From Fasciola hepatica (Eukaryota; Platyhelminthes; Trematoda; Plagiorchiida; Fasciolidae), in NCBI GenBank assembly GCA_948099385.1, contig CANUEZ040000209.1, positions 1,426,001 through 1,490,000 of the forward strand: a stretch of 64,000 bases of DNA. The letters run 5' to 3'. The translations under genes and the position numbers were made by a program. Positions 39,501 through 53,900 of this stretch are shown one piece after another. The stretch's first letter is position 1. Each line of letters begins with the position of its first letter. The notes beneath the pieces were generated by a model that was given only the letters and a program-made list of their open reading frames with translations, was not told the DNA's origin and made no database searches.

Positions 39501-42500
39501 TCAACATATACAATACATGATTTAGCACAATCCCCAAATTGGCTTCGGCTTTCGCTTTCGCTTTGAACGGTAACAACCAAATTCTCGCACACCGATCCAA
39601 TCCTATGTTCCATCACTTCTCTATTTATGGGCCTAAGTAAAACCAAGGCATTCCCTTATGAACAATCCACACAGATTGCTCATACAATGCAATAGAGCAT
39701 GGCAGAGTAGATTTGTATAATATGATTCTCCATGCAGCTTGAACACTGAACTGACCATTGAAAATGATGGAAGCACTGTACAGCTGTTTGATCCGCTAAG
39801 GGAATCATGAGCATTGCACATGGACAGAGCCCACACGGGGACACGAACAAGGGTTGGGGTGAACGAATGTCAGTCGAACACCCAAACCACAAGGCTATCC
39901 GATATTGGTGTGAAAGATTTGTTCAACATATACACTAAATGATATGGCTCAATCCCGAAATTGGCTTCGGCTTTCGCTTTCGCTTTGAAAGGTAACAACC
40001 AAATTCTCGCACACCGATCCAATCCTTTGTTCCATCACTTCTCTATTTTCGGGCCTATGTAAAACCAAGGCATTCCCTTATGAACAATCCCCACACAGAT
40101 AGCTCATACAGTTCAATCGAGCAGTAGCAGAGTAGATTTGTATAATATGATTCTCCATGCAGCTTGAACACTGAACTGACCATTGAAAATGATGGAAGCA
40201 CTGTACAGCTTTTTGATCCGCTAAGGGAATCATGAGCATTGCACATGGACAGAGCCCACACGGGGACACGAACAAGGGTTGGGGTGAACGAATGTCAGTC
40301 GAACACCCAAACCACAAGGCTATCCGATATGGGTCTCAACGCTTTGTTCAACATATACACTACATCATTTAGCACAATCCCCAAATTTTATTCGGATTTC
40401 GCTTTCGCTTTGAACGGTAACAACCAAATTCTCGCACACCGATCCAATCCTATGTTCCATCACTTCTCTATTTATGGGCCAAAGTAAAACAAAGGCATTC
40501 CCTTATGAACAATCCACACAGATTGCTCAAACAATGCAATAGAGCAGTCGCAGAGTAGATTTGTATAATATGATTCTCCATGCAGCTTGAATACTGAACT
40601 GACCATTGCAAATGATGGGAGCACTGCACAGCTTTTTGATCCGCTAACGGAACCATGAGCATTGCACATGGACAGAGCCCACACGGGGACACGAACAAGG
40701 GTTGGGGTGAACGAATGTCAATCGAACACCCAAACCACAAGGCTATCCGATATTTGTGTGAAAGATTTGTTCAACATATACAATACATCATATAGCACAA
40801 TCCCCAAATTGGCTTCGGCTTTCGCTTTCGCTTTCAACGGTAACAACCAAATTCTCGCACACCGATCCAATCCTATGTTCCATCACTTCTCTATTTATGG
40901 GCCTAAGTAAAACCACGGCATTCCCTTATGAACAATCCACACAGATTGCTCATACAATGCAATAGAGCATGGCAGAGTAGATTTGTATAATATGATTCTC
41001 CATGCAGCTTGAATACTGAACTGACCATTGAAAATGATGGATGCACTGTACAGCTGTTTGATCCGCTAAGGGAATCATGAGCATTGCACATGGACAGAGC
41101 CCACACGGGGACACGAACAAGGGTTGGGGTGAACGAATGTCAATCGAACACCCAAACCACAAGGCTATCCGATATGGGTCTCAACGCTTTGTTCAACATA
41201 TACACTACATCATATAGCACAATCCCCAAATTGGCTTCGGCTTTCGCTTTGGCTTTGAACGGTAACAACCAAATTCTCGCACACCGATCCAATCCTATGT
41301 TCCATCACTTCTCTATTTATGGGCCTAAGTAAAACCAAGGCATTCCCTTATGAACAATCCACACAGATTGCTCATACAATGCAATAGAGCATGGCAGAGT
41401 AGATTTGTATAATATGATTCTCCATGCAGCTTGAATACTGAACTGACCATTGAAAATGATGGAAGCACTGTACAGCTGTTTGATCCGCTAACGGAACCAT
41501 GAGCATTGCACATGGACAGAGCCCACACGGGGACACGAACAAGGGTTGGGGTGAACGAATGTCAATCGAACACCCAAACCACAAGGCTATCCGATATGGG
41601 TCTCAACGCTTTGTTCAACATATACACTACATCATATAGCACAATCCCCAAATGGGCTTCGGCTTTCGCTTTGGCTTTGAACGGTAACAACCAAATTCTC
41701 GCACAACGATCCAATCCCATGTGCCATCACTTCTCCATTTATGGGCCTAAGTAAAACCAAGGCATTCCCTAATGAACAATCCCCACACAGATTGCTCATA
41801 CAATGCAATAGATCAGTCGCAGAGTAGATTTGTATAATATGATTCTCCATGCAGCTTGAACACTGAACTGACCATTGAAAATGATGAAGCACTGCACAGC
41901 TTTTTGATCCGCTAAGGGAATCATGAGCATTGCACATGGACAGAGCCCACACGGGGACACGAACAAGGGTTGGGGTGAACGAATGTCAATCGAACACCCA
42001 AACCACAAGGCTTTCCGATATTGGTGTGAAAGATTTGTTCAACATATACACTAAATGATATGGCTCAATCCCGAAATTGGCTTCGGCTTTCGCTTTCGCT
42101 TTGAAAGGTAACAACCAAATTCTCGCACACCGATCCAATCCTTTGTTCCATCACTTCTCTATTTATGGGCCTATGTAAAACCAAGGCATTCCCTTATGAA
42201 CAATCCCCACACAGATAGCTCATACAATGCAATAGAGCAGTAGCAGAGTAGATTTGTATAATATGATTCTCCATGCAGCTTGAACACTGAACTGACCATT
42301 GAAAATGATGGAAGCACTGTACAGCTGTTTGATCCGCTAAGGGAATCATGAGCATTGCACATGGACAGAGCCCACACGGGGACACGAACAAGGGTTGGGG
42401 TGAACGAATGTCAATCGAACACCCAAACCACAAGGCTATCCGATATGGGTCTCAACGCTTTGTTCAACATATACACTACATCATATAGCACAATCCCCAA

Positions 42501-44973
42501 ATTTTATTCGGATTTCGCTTTTGCTTTGAACGGTAACAACCAAATTCTCGCACACCGATCCAATCCTATGTTCCATCACTTCTATATTTATGGGCCTAAG
42601 TAAAACCAAGGCATTCCCTTATGAACATTCCACACAGATTGTTCATACAATGCAATAGAGCAGTAGCAGAGTAGATTTGTATAATATGATTCTCCATGCA
42701 GCTTGAACACTGAACTGACCATTGAAAATGATGGAAGCACTGTACAGCTGTTTGATCCGCAAAGGGAATCATGAGCATTGCACATGGACAGAGCCCACAC
42801 GGGGACACGAACAAGGGTTGGGGTGAACGAATGTCAGTCGAACACCCAAACCACAAGGCTATCCGATATGGGACTGAACGCTTAGTTCAACATATACACT
42901 AAATGATATGGCTCAATCCCGAAATTGGCTTCGGCTTTCGCTTTCGCTTTGAACGGTAACAACCAAATTCTCGCACACCGATCCAATCCTTTGTTCCATC
43001 ACTTCTCTATTTATGGGCCTAAGTAAAACCAAGGCATTCCCTTATGAACAATCCCCACACAGATAGCTCATGCAATGCAATAGAGCAGTAGCAGAGTAGA
43101 TTTGTATAATATGATTCTCCATGCAGCTTGAACACTGAACTGACCATTGAAAATGATGGAAGCACTGTACAGCTGTTTGATCCGCTAAGGGAATCATGAG
43201 CATTGCACATGGACAGAGCCCACACGGGGACACGAACAAGGGTTGGGGTGAACGAATGTCAGTCGAACACCCAAACCACAAGGCTATCCGATATGGGTCT
43301 CAACGCTTTGTTCAACATATACACTACATCATATAGCACAATCCCCAAAATTTATTCGGATTTCGCTTTCGCTTTGAACGGTAACAACCAAATTCTCGCA
43401 CACCGATCCAATCCTATGTTCCATCACTTCTCTATTTATGGGCCTAAGCAAAACCAAGGCATTGCCTTATGAACATTCCACACAGATTGTTCATACAATG
43501 CAATAGAGCATGGCAGAGTAGATTTGTATAATATGATTCTCCATGCAGCTTGAACACTGAACTGACCATTGAAAATGATGGAAGCACTGCACAACTGGTT
43601 GATCCGCTAAGGGAATCATGAGCATTGCACATGGACAGAGCCCACACGGGGACACGAACAAGGGTTGGGGTGAACGATTGTCAATCGAACACCCAAACCA
43701 CAAGGCTATCCGATATTGGTGTGAAAGATTTGTTCAACATATACACTAAATGATATGGCTCAATCCCGAAATTGGCTTCGGCTTTCGCTTTCGCTTTGAA
43801 CGGTAACAACCAAATTCTCGCACACCGATCCAATCCTTTGTTCCATCACTTCTCTATTTATGGGCCTATTTAAAACCAAGGCATTCCCTTATGAACAATC
43901 CCCACACAGATAGCTCATACAATGCAATAGAGCAGTCGCAGAGTAGATTTGTATAATATGATTCTCCATGCAGCTTGAACACTGAACTGACCATTGAAAA
44001 TGATGGAAGCACTGTACAGCTGTTTGATCCGCTAAGGGAATCATGAGCATTGCACATGGACAGAGCCCACACGGGGACACGAACAAGGGTTGGGGTGAAC
44101 GAATGTCAATCGAACACCCAAACCACAAGGCTATCCGATATGGGTCTCAACGCTTTGTTCAACAGATACACTACATCATATAGCACAATCCCCAAATTTT
44201 ATTCGGATTTCGCTTTCGCTTTGAACGGTAACAACCAAATTCTCGCACACCGATCCAATCCTATGTTCCATCACTTCTCTATTTATGGGCCTAAGTAAAA
44301 CCAAGGCATTCCCTTATGAACAATCCACACAGATTGCTCATACAATGCAATAGAGCAGTAGCAGAGTAGATTTGTATAATATGATTCTCCATGCAGCTTG
44401 AATACTGAACTGACCATTGAAAATGATGGAAGCACTGCACAGCTTTTTGATCCGCTAAGGGAACGATGAGCATTGCACATGGACGGAGCCCACACGGGGA
44501 CACGAACAAGGGTTGGGGTGAACGAATGTCATTCGAACACCCAAACCACAAGGCTATCCGATATTGGTGTGAAAGATTTGTTCAACATATACACTTAATG
44601 ATATGGCTCCATCCCAATTTGGCTTCGGCTTTCGCTTTCGCTTTGAACGGTAACAACCAAATTCTCGCACACCGATCCAATCCTTTGTTCCATCACTTCT
44701 CTATTTATGGGCCTAAGTAAAACCAAGGCATTCCCTTATGAACAATCCACACAGATTGCTCATACAATGCAATAGAGCAGTAGCAGAGTAGATTTGTATA
44801 ATATGATTCTCCATGCAGCTTGAACACTGAACTGACCATTGAAAATGATGGAAGCACTGTACAGCTGTTTGATCCGCTAAGGGAATCATGAGCATTGCAC
44901 ATGGACAGAGCCCACACGGGGACACGAACAAGGGTTGGTGTGAACGAATGTCATTCCAACAACCAAATCACAA
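36508..44973. repeat. Satellite domain F: 20 monomers, GAGCATGG and GATATTGGTGTGAAAG classes
   Basis: Monomers start at 36508, 36933, 37356, 37777, 38200, 38624, 39049, 39472, 39893, 40318, 40741, 41163, 41585, 42009, 42434, 42857, 43282, 43704, 44129 and 44552. The one-base-shorter GAGCATGGCAG form occurs in 36933, 37356, 39049, 39472, 40741, 41163 and 43282. GATATTGGTGTGAAAG (or GATATTTGTGTGAAAG at 40741) occurs in 38200, 39893, 40741, 42009, 43704 and 44552, most often with ATGATATGGCTC and CCCGAAATT. TTATTCGG recurs at 40318, 42434, 43282 and 44129. Monomers 37356 and 39472 form a matching pair 2,116 bp apart (TTATCAACGCTTGTTC, GATTTAGC). Confidence 0.87.
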
Positions 44974-47957
44974 GGCTATCCGATATGGGTCTCATCGCTT
45001 TGTTCAACATATACAAAACGTGATATAGCACAATCCCCAAATTGGCTTCGGCTTTCGCATTGGCTTTGAACGGTAACAACCAAATTCTCGCACATCGATC
45101 CAATCCTATGTTCCATCACTTCTCTATTTATGGGCCTAAGTAAAATCATGCATTCCCTTATGAACAATTCCCACACAGATTGCTCATACAATGCAATAGA
45201 GCAGTAGCAGAGTAGATTTGTATAATATGATTCTCCATGCAGCTTGAACATTGAACTGACCATAGAAAATTTTGGAAGCACTGTACAGCTGTTTGATCCG
45301 CTAAGGGAATCATGAGCATTGCACATGGACAGAGCCCACACGGGGACACGAACAAGGGTTGGGGTGAACGAATGTCAGTCGAACACCCAAACCACAAGGC
45401 TATCCGTTATGGGTCTCAACGCTTTGTTCAACATATACAATACATGATATAGAACAATCCTCAAATTGGCCTCGACTTTCGCTTTCGCTTTGAACGGTAA
45501 CAACCAAATTCTCGCACACCGATCCAATCCTATGTTCCATCACTTCTATATTTATGGGCCTGAGTAAAACCAAGGGATTCCCTTATGAACAATCCACACA
45601 GATTGCTCATACAATGCAATAGAGCAGTAGCAGAGTAGATTTGTATAATATGATTCTCCATGCAGCTTGAACACGGAACTGACCATTAAAAATGATGGAA
45701 GCACTGCACAACTGGTTGATCCGCTAAGGGAATCATGAGCATTGCACATGGACAGAGCCCACACGGGGACACGAACAAGAGTTGGTGTGAACGATTGTCA
45801 GTCGAACACCCAAACCACAATGCTATCCGATATGGGTCTGAACGCTTTGTTCAACATATACAATACATGATATAGCACAATCCCCAAATTGGCTTCGGCT
45901 TTCGCTTTCGCTTTGAACGGTAACAACCAAATTCTCGCACACCGTTCCAATCCTTTGTTCCATCACTTCTCTATTTATGGGCCTAAGTAAAACCAAAGCA
46001 TTCCCTTATGAACAATCCACACACAGATTGCTCATACAATGCCATAGAGCAGTAGCAGAGTAGATTTGTATAATATGATTCTCCATGCAGCTGGAACATT
46101 GAACTGACCATTGAAAATGATAGAAGTACTGTACAGCTATTTGATCCGCTAAGGGAATCATGAGCATTGCACATGGACAGAGCCCACACGGGGACACGAA
46201 CAAGGGTTGGGGTGAACGAATGTCAGTCGAACACCCAAACCACAAGGCTATCCGATATGGGTCTCAACGCTTTGTTCAACATATACAATACATGATTTAG
46301 CACAATCCCCAAATCGGCTTCGGTTTTCGCTTTGGCTTCGAACGGTAACAACCAAATTCTCGCACACCGACCCAATCCTATGTTCCATCACTTCTCTATT
46401 TATGGGCCTGAGTAAAACCAAGGCATTCCCTTATGAACAATCCACACACAGATTGCTCATACAATGCAATAGAGCAGTAGCAGAGTAGATTTGTATAATA
46501 TGATTCTCCATGCAGCTTGAACACTGAACTGACCATTGAAAATGATGGAAGCACTGTACAGCTGTTTGATCCGCTAAGGGAATCATGAGCATTGCACATG
46601 GACAGAGCCCACACGGGGACACGAACAAGGGTTGAAGTGAACGAATGTCATTCGAACACCCAAGCCACAAGGCTATCCGATATGGGTCTGAACGCTTTGT
46701 TCAACATATACAATACATGATATAGCAGAATCCCAAAATTCGCCTCGACTTTCGCTTTGGCTTTGAACGGTAACAACCAAATTCTCGCACACCGACCCAA
46801 TCCTATGTGCCATCACTTCTCTATTTATGGGCCTAAGTAAAACCAAGGCATTCCCTTATGAACAATCCACACACAGATAGCTCATACAATGCAATAGAGC
46901 AGTAGCAGAGTAGATTTGTATAATATGATTGTCCAAGCAGCTTGAACACTGAACTGACCATTGAAAATGATGGAAGCACTGTACAGCTGTTTGATACGCT
47001 CAGTGAATCATGAGCATTGCACATGGACAGAGCCCACACGGGGACACGAACAAGGGTTGGTGTGAACGAATGTCATTCGAAAACCCAAACCACAAGGCTA
47101 TCCGATATGGGTCTCATCGCTTTGTTCAACATATACAATACATGATATAGCTAAATCCCCAAATTGGCTTCGGCTTTCGCTTTCGCTTTGAACGGTAACA
47201 ACCAAATTCTCGCACAACGATCCAATCCTATGTTCCATCACTTCTCTATTTATGGGCCTATGTAAAACCAAGGCATTCCCTTATGAACAATCCCCACACA
47301 GATAGCTCATACAATGCAATAGAGCAGTAGCAGAGTAGATTTGTATAATATGATTCTCCATGCAGCTTGAACACTGAACTGACCATTGAAAATGATGGAA
47401 GCACTGTACAGCTGTTTGATCCGCTAAGGGAATCATGAGCATTGCACATGGACAGAGCCCACACGGGGACACGAACAAGGGTTGGGGTGAACGATTGTCA
47501 GTCGAACACCCAAACCACAAGGCTATCCGATATGGGTCTGAACGCTTGGTTCAACATATACAATACATGATATAGCACAATCCCCAAATTGGCTTCGGCT
47601 TTACCATAGGCTTTTTCTTGGGATTTGATCGATAATAAAAATATTCTCGCACAACGACCCAATCTTATATTCCATCACTTATCTGTTTATGGGCCGAAGT
47701 AAAACCAAGGCATTCCTTTATGAACAATCCCCACACAGATTGCACACACAATGCAATAGAGCAGTAGCAGAGTAGATTTGTATAATATGATTCTCCATGC
47801 AGCTTGATCACTGAACTGACCATTGAAAATGATGGAAGCACTGTACAGCTGTTTGATCCGCTAAGGGAATCATGAGCATTGCACATGGACAGAGCCCACA
47901 CGGGGACACGAACAAGGGTTGGGGTGAACGAATGTCAATCGAACACCCAAACCACAA
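44974..47957. repeat. Satellite domain G: seven divergent monomers
   Basis: Monomers start at 44974, 45398, 45821, 46246, 46671, 47096 and 47521. Private changes are more frequent than to the left, for example AAAATCATGCATTCC near 45142, GACCATAGAAAATTTTGG near 45258, GAATGATAGAAGTACTG near 46117 and GATTGTCCAAGC near 46927. No higher-order duplication is evident. This looks like an older, less homogenised stretch. Confidence 0.8.
47521..47957. repeat. Aberrant 437-bp monomer with a replaced internal segment
   Basis: It is the longest monomer in the window (+12 bp beyond a 425-bp unit). Between the normal ATTGGCTTCGGCTTT (ending near 47602) and TTCTCGCAC (near 47652), the usual TTTCGC and GAACGGTAACAACC are replaced by about 50 bp of unrelated-looking, T- and A-rich sequence containing GGCTTTTTCTTGGG and GATCGATAATAAAA. 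Downstream to about 47698 there is an excess of substitutions (ACGACCCAATC, TTATATTCC, TTATCTGTTTATG, GGCCGAAG). The rest of the monomer is ordinary. The cause could be conversion from a diverged relative, or a repaired deletion with filler DNA. Confidence 0.88.
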
Positions 47958-50900
47958 GGCTCTCCGATATCGGTCTCAACGCTTTGTTCAACATATACAA
48001 TACATGATATAGCACAATCCCCAAATTGGCTTCGGCTTTCGCTTTCGCTTTGAACGGTAACAACCAAATTCTCGCACACCGATCCAATCCTATGTTCCAT
48101 CACTTCTCTATTTATGGGCCTAAGTAAAACCAAGGCATTCCCTTATGAACAATCCACACAGATTGCTCATACAATGCAATAGAGCAGTCGCAGAGTATAT
48201 TTGTATAATATGATTCCCCATGCAGCTTGAACACAGAACTGACCATTGAAAATGATGCAAGCACTGTACAGCTGTTTGATCCGCTAAGTGAATCACGAGC
48301 ACTGCACGTGGATAGAACCCACACGGGGACACGAACCAAAGTTGGGGTGAACGAATGTCAGTCGAACACCCAAACCACAAGGCTATCCGATATCGGTCTC
48401 AACGCTTTGTTCAACATATACAATACATGATATAGCACAATCCCCAAATTTCCTTCGGCTTTCGCTTTGGCTTTGAACGGTAACAACCAAATTCTCGCAC
48501 ACCGATCCAATCCTATGTTCCATCACTTCTCTATTTATGGGCCTAAGTAAAACCAAGGCATTCCCTTATGAACAATCCCCACACAGATTGCTCATACAAT
48601 GCAATAGAGCAGTAGCAGAGTATATTTGTATAATATGATTCTCCATGCAGCTTGAACACTGAACTGACCATTGAAAATGATGGAAGCACTGTACAGCTGT
48701 TTGATCCGCTAAGGGAATCATGAGCATTGCACATGGACAGAGCCCACACGGGGACACGAACAAGGGTTGGGGTTAACGAATGTCAATCGAACACCCAAAC
48801 CACAAGGCTATCCGATAACGGTCTCAACGCTTTGTTCAACATATACACTACATCATTTAGCACAATCCCCAAATTGGCTTCGGCTTTCGCTTTCGCTTTC
48901 AACGGTAACAACCAAATTCTCGCACACCGATCCAATCCTATGTTCCATCACTTCTCTATTTATGGGCCTATGTAAAACCACGGCATTCCCTTATGAACAA
49001 TCCACACAGATTGCTCATACAATGCAATAGAGCAGTAGCAGAGTAGATTTGTATAATATGATTCTCCATGCCGCTTGAACACGGAACTGACCATTGAAAA
49101 TGATGGAAGCACTGTACAGCTGTTTGATCCGCTAAGTGAATCACGAGCACTGCACATGGATAGAGCCCACACGGGGACACGAACCAAAGTTGGGGTGAAC
49201 GAATGTCAGTCGAACACCCAAACCACAAGGCTATCCGATATCGGTCTCAACGCTTTGTTCAACATATACAATACATGATATAGCACAATCCCCAAATTTT
49301 CTTCGCCTTTCGCTTTGGCTTTGAACGGTAACAACCAAATTCTCGCACACCGTTCCAATCCTATGTTCCATCACTTCTCTATATATGGGCCTAAGTAAAA
49401 CCAAGGCATTCCCTTATGAACAATCCACACAGACTGCTCATACAATGCAATAGAGCAGTCGCAGAGTATATTTGTATAATATGATTCTCCATGCAGCTTG
49501 AACACTGAACTGACCATTGAAAATTATGGAAGCACTGTACAGCTGTTTGATCCGCTAAGGGAATCATGAGCATTGCACATGGACAGAGCCCACACGGGGA
49601 CACGAACAAGGGTTGGGGTGAACGAATGTCAATCGAACACCCAAACCACAAGGCTATCCGATATCGGTCTCAACGCTTTGTTCAACATATACAATACATG
49701 ATATAGCACAATCCCTAAATTGGCTTCGGCTTTCGCTTTGGCTTTGAACGGTAACAACCAAATTCTCGCACACCGATCCAATCCTATGTTCCATCACTTC
49801 TCTATTTATGGGCCTATGTAAAACCACGGCATTTCCTTATGAAAAATCCACACAGATTGCTCATACAATGCAATAGAGCAGTAGCAGAGTAGATTTGTAT
49901 AATATGATTCTCCATGCCGCTTGAACACGGAACTGACCATTGAAAATGATGGAAGCACTGTACAGCTGTTTGATCCGCTGAGTGAATCACGAGCACTGCA
50001 CATGGATAGAGCCCACACGGGGACACGAAAAGGGTTGGGGTGATCGATTGTCAGTCGAACACCCAAACCACAAGGCTATCCGATATCGGTCTCAACGCTT
50101 TGTTCAACATATACAATACATGATATAGCACAATCCCCAAATTGGCTTCGGATTTCGCTTTAGCTTTGAACGGTAACAACCAAATTCTCGCACACCGATC
50201 CAATGCTATGTGCCATCATTTCTCTATTTATGGGCCTAAGTAAAACCAAGGCATTCCCTTATGAACAATCCACACAGATTGCTCATACAATGCAATAGAG
50301 CAGTCGCAGAGTAGATTTGTATAATATGATTCTCCATGCAGCTTGAACACTGAACTGACCATTGAAAATGATGGAAGCACTGTACAGCTTTTTGATCCGC
50401 TAAGGGAATCATGAGCATTGCACATGGACAGAGCCCACACGGGGACACGAACAAGGGTTGGGGTGAACGATTGTCAGTCGAACACCCAAACCACAAGGCT
50501 ATCCGATATGGGTCTCAACGCTTTGTTCAACAGATACACTACATCATATAGCACAATCCCCAAATGGGCTTCGGCTTTCGCTTTCGCTTTGAACGGTAAC
50601 AACCAAATTATCGCACACCGATCCAATCCTATGTTCCATCACTTCTCTATTTATGGGCCTATGTAAAACCAAGGCATTCCCTTATGAACAATCCACACAG
50701 ATTGCTCATACAATGCAATTGAGCAGTAGCAGAGTAGATTTGTATAATATGATTCTCCATGCAGCTTGAACACTGAACTGACCATTGAAAATGATGGAAG
50801 CACTGTACAGCTGTTTGATCCGCTTAGGGAATCATGAGCATTGCACATGGACAGAGCCCACACGGGGACACGAACAAGGGTTGGGGTGAACGAATGTCAG

Positions 50901-53900
50901 TCGAACACCCAAAACACAAAGCATTCCGATATGGGTCTGAACGCTTTGTTCAACAGATACACTACATCATATAGCACAATCCCCAAATTGGCTTCGGCTT
51001 TCGCTTTTGCTTTGAACGGTAACAACCAAATTCTCGCACACCGATCCAATCCTATGTTCCATCACTTCTCTATTTATGGGCCTATGTAAAACCAAGGCAT
51101 TCCCTTATGAACAATCCCCACACAGATTGCTCATACAATGCAATAGAGCAGTAGCAGAGTAGATTTGTATAATATGATTCTCCATGCCGCTTGAACACGG
51201 AACTGACCATTGAAAATGATGGAAGCACTGTACAGCTGTTTGATCCGCTAAGTGAATCACGAGCACTGCACATGGATAGAGCCCACACGGGGACACGAAC
51301 CAAAGTTGGGGTGAACGAATGTCAGTCGAACACCCAAACCACAAGGCTATCCGATATCGGTCTCAACGCTTTGTTCAACAGATACACTACATCATATAGC
51401 ACAATCCCCAAATGGGCTTCGGCTTTCGCTTTCGCTTTGAACGGTAACAACCAAATTCTCCCACAGCGATGCAATGATTTGTGCCATCACTTCTCTATTT
51501 ATGGGCCTAAGTAAAACCAAGGCATTCCCTTATGAACAATCCACACAGATAGCTCATACAATGCAATAGAGCAGTAGCAGAGTAGATTTGTATAATATGA
51601 TTCTCCATGCCGCTTGAACACGGAACTGACCATTGAAAATGATGGAAGCACTGTACAGCTGTTTGATCCGCTGAGTGAATCACGAGCACTGCACATGGAT
51701 AGAGCCCACACGGGGACACGAACCAAAGTTGGGGTGAACGAATGTCAGTCGAACACCCAAACCACAAGGCTATCCGATATCGGTCTCAACGCTTTGTTCA
51801 ACATATACACTACATGATATAGCACAATCCCCAAATTGGATTCGGCTTTCGCTTTCGCTTTGAACGGTAACAACCAAATTCTCGCACACCGATCCAATCC
51901 TATGTTCCATCACTTCTCTATTTATGGGCCTAAGTAAAACCAAGGCATTCCTTTATGAACAATCCCCACACAGATTGCTCATACAATGCAATAGAGCAGT
52001 AGCAGAGTAGATTTCTATAATATGATTCTCCATGCAGCTTGAACACTGAACTGACCATTGAAAATGATGGAAGCACTGTACAGCTGTTTGATCCGCTAAG
52101 GGAATCATGAGCATTGCACATGGACAGAGCCCACACGGGGACACGAACAAGGGTTGGGGTGAACGATTGTCAGTCGAACACCCAAACCACAAGGCTATCC
52201 GATATGGGTCTGAACGCTTTGTTCAACAGATACACTACATCATATAGCACAATCCCCAAATGGGCTTCGGCTTTCGCTTTCGCTTTGAACGGTAACAACC
52301 AAATTCTCGCACACCGATCCAATCCTGTGTTCCATCACTTCTCTATTTATGGGCCTATGTAAAACCAAGGCATTCCCTTATGAACAATCCACACAGATTG
52401 CTCATACAATGCAATTGAGCATTAGCAGAGTAGATTTGTATAATATGATTCTCCATGCAGCTTGAACACTGAACTGACCATTGAAAATGATGGAAGCACT
52501 GTACAGCTGTTTGATCCGCAAAGGGAATCATGAGCATTGCACATGGACAGAGCCCACACGGGGACACGAACAAGGGTTGGGGTGAACGAATGTCAGTCGA
52601 ACACCCAAACCACAAGGCTATCCGTTATGGGTCTGAACGCTTTGTTCAACAGATACACTACATCATATAGCACAATCCCCAAATGGGCTTCGGCTTTCGC
52701 TTTCGCTTTGAACGGTAACAACCAAATTCTCGCACACCGATCCAATCCTATGTTCCATCACTTCTCTATTTATGGGCCTATGTAAAACCAAGGCATTCCC
52801 TTATGAACAATCGACACAGATTGCTCATACAATGCAATTGAGCATTAGCAGAGTAGATTTGTATAATATGATTCTCCATGCAGCTTGAACACTGAACTGA
52901 CCATTGAAAATGATGGAAGCACTGTACAGCTGTTTGATCCGCTAAGGGAATCATGAGCATTGCACATGGACAGAGCCCACACGGGGACACGAACAAGGGT
53001 TGGGGTGAACGAATGTCAATCGAACACCCAAACCACAAGGCTATGCGATATCGGTCTCAACGCTTTGTTCAACATATACAATACATGATATAGCACAATC
53101 CCTAAATTGGCTTCGGCTTTCGCTTTGGCTTTGAACGGTAACAACCAAATTCTCGCACACCGATCCAATCCTATGTTCCATCACTTCTCTATTTATGGGC
53201 CTATGTAAAACCACGGCATTCCCTTATGAACAATCCACACAGATTGCTCATACAATGCAATAGAGCAGTAGCAGAGTAGATTTGTATAATATGATTCTCC
53301 ATGCCGCTTGAACACGGAACTGACCATTAAAAATGATGGAAGCACTGTACAGCTGGTTGATCCGCTAAGTGAATCACGAGCACTGAACATGGATAGAGCC
53401 CACACGGGGACACGAACCAAAGTTGGGGTGAACGAATGTCAGTCGAACACCCAAAGCACAAGGCTATCCGATATCGGTCTCAACGCTTTGTTCAACAGAT
53501 ACACTACATCATATAGCACAATCCCCAAATTGGCTTCGGCTTTCGCTTTCGCTTTGAACGGTAACAACCAAATTCTCGCACACCGATCCAATGCTATGTG
53601 CCATCACTTCTCTATTTATGGGCCTAAGTAAAACCAAGGCATTCCCTTATGAACAATCCCCACACAGATAGCTCATACAATGCAATAGAGCAGTCGCAGA
53701 GTAGATTTGTATAATATGATTCTCCATGCAGCTTGAACACTGAACTGACCATTGAAAATGATGGAAGCACTGTACAGCTGTTTGATCCGCAAAGGGAATC
53801 ATGAGCATTGCACATGGACAGAGCCCACACGGGGACACGAACAACGGTTGGGGTGAACGATTGTCAGTCGAACACCCAAACCACAAGGCTATCCGATATT

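Noticed and set aside
47600..47700. Transposon insertion or target-site scar in the 437-bp monomer
   Set aside because: The net gain is only 12 bp and there are no terminal inverted repeats, poly-A tail or target-site duplication. A segment replacement fits better.
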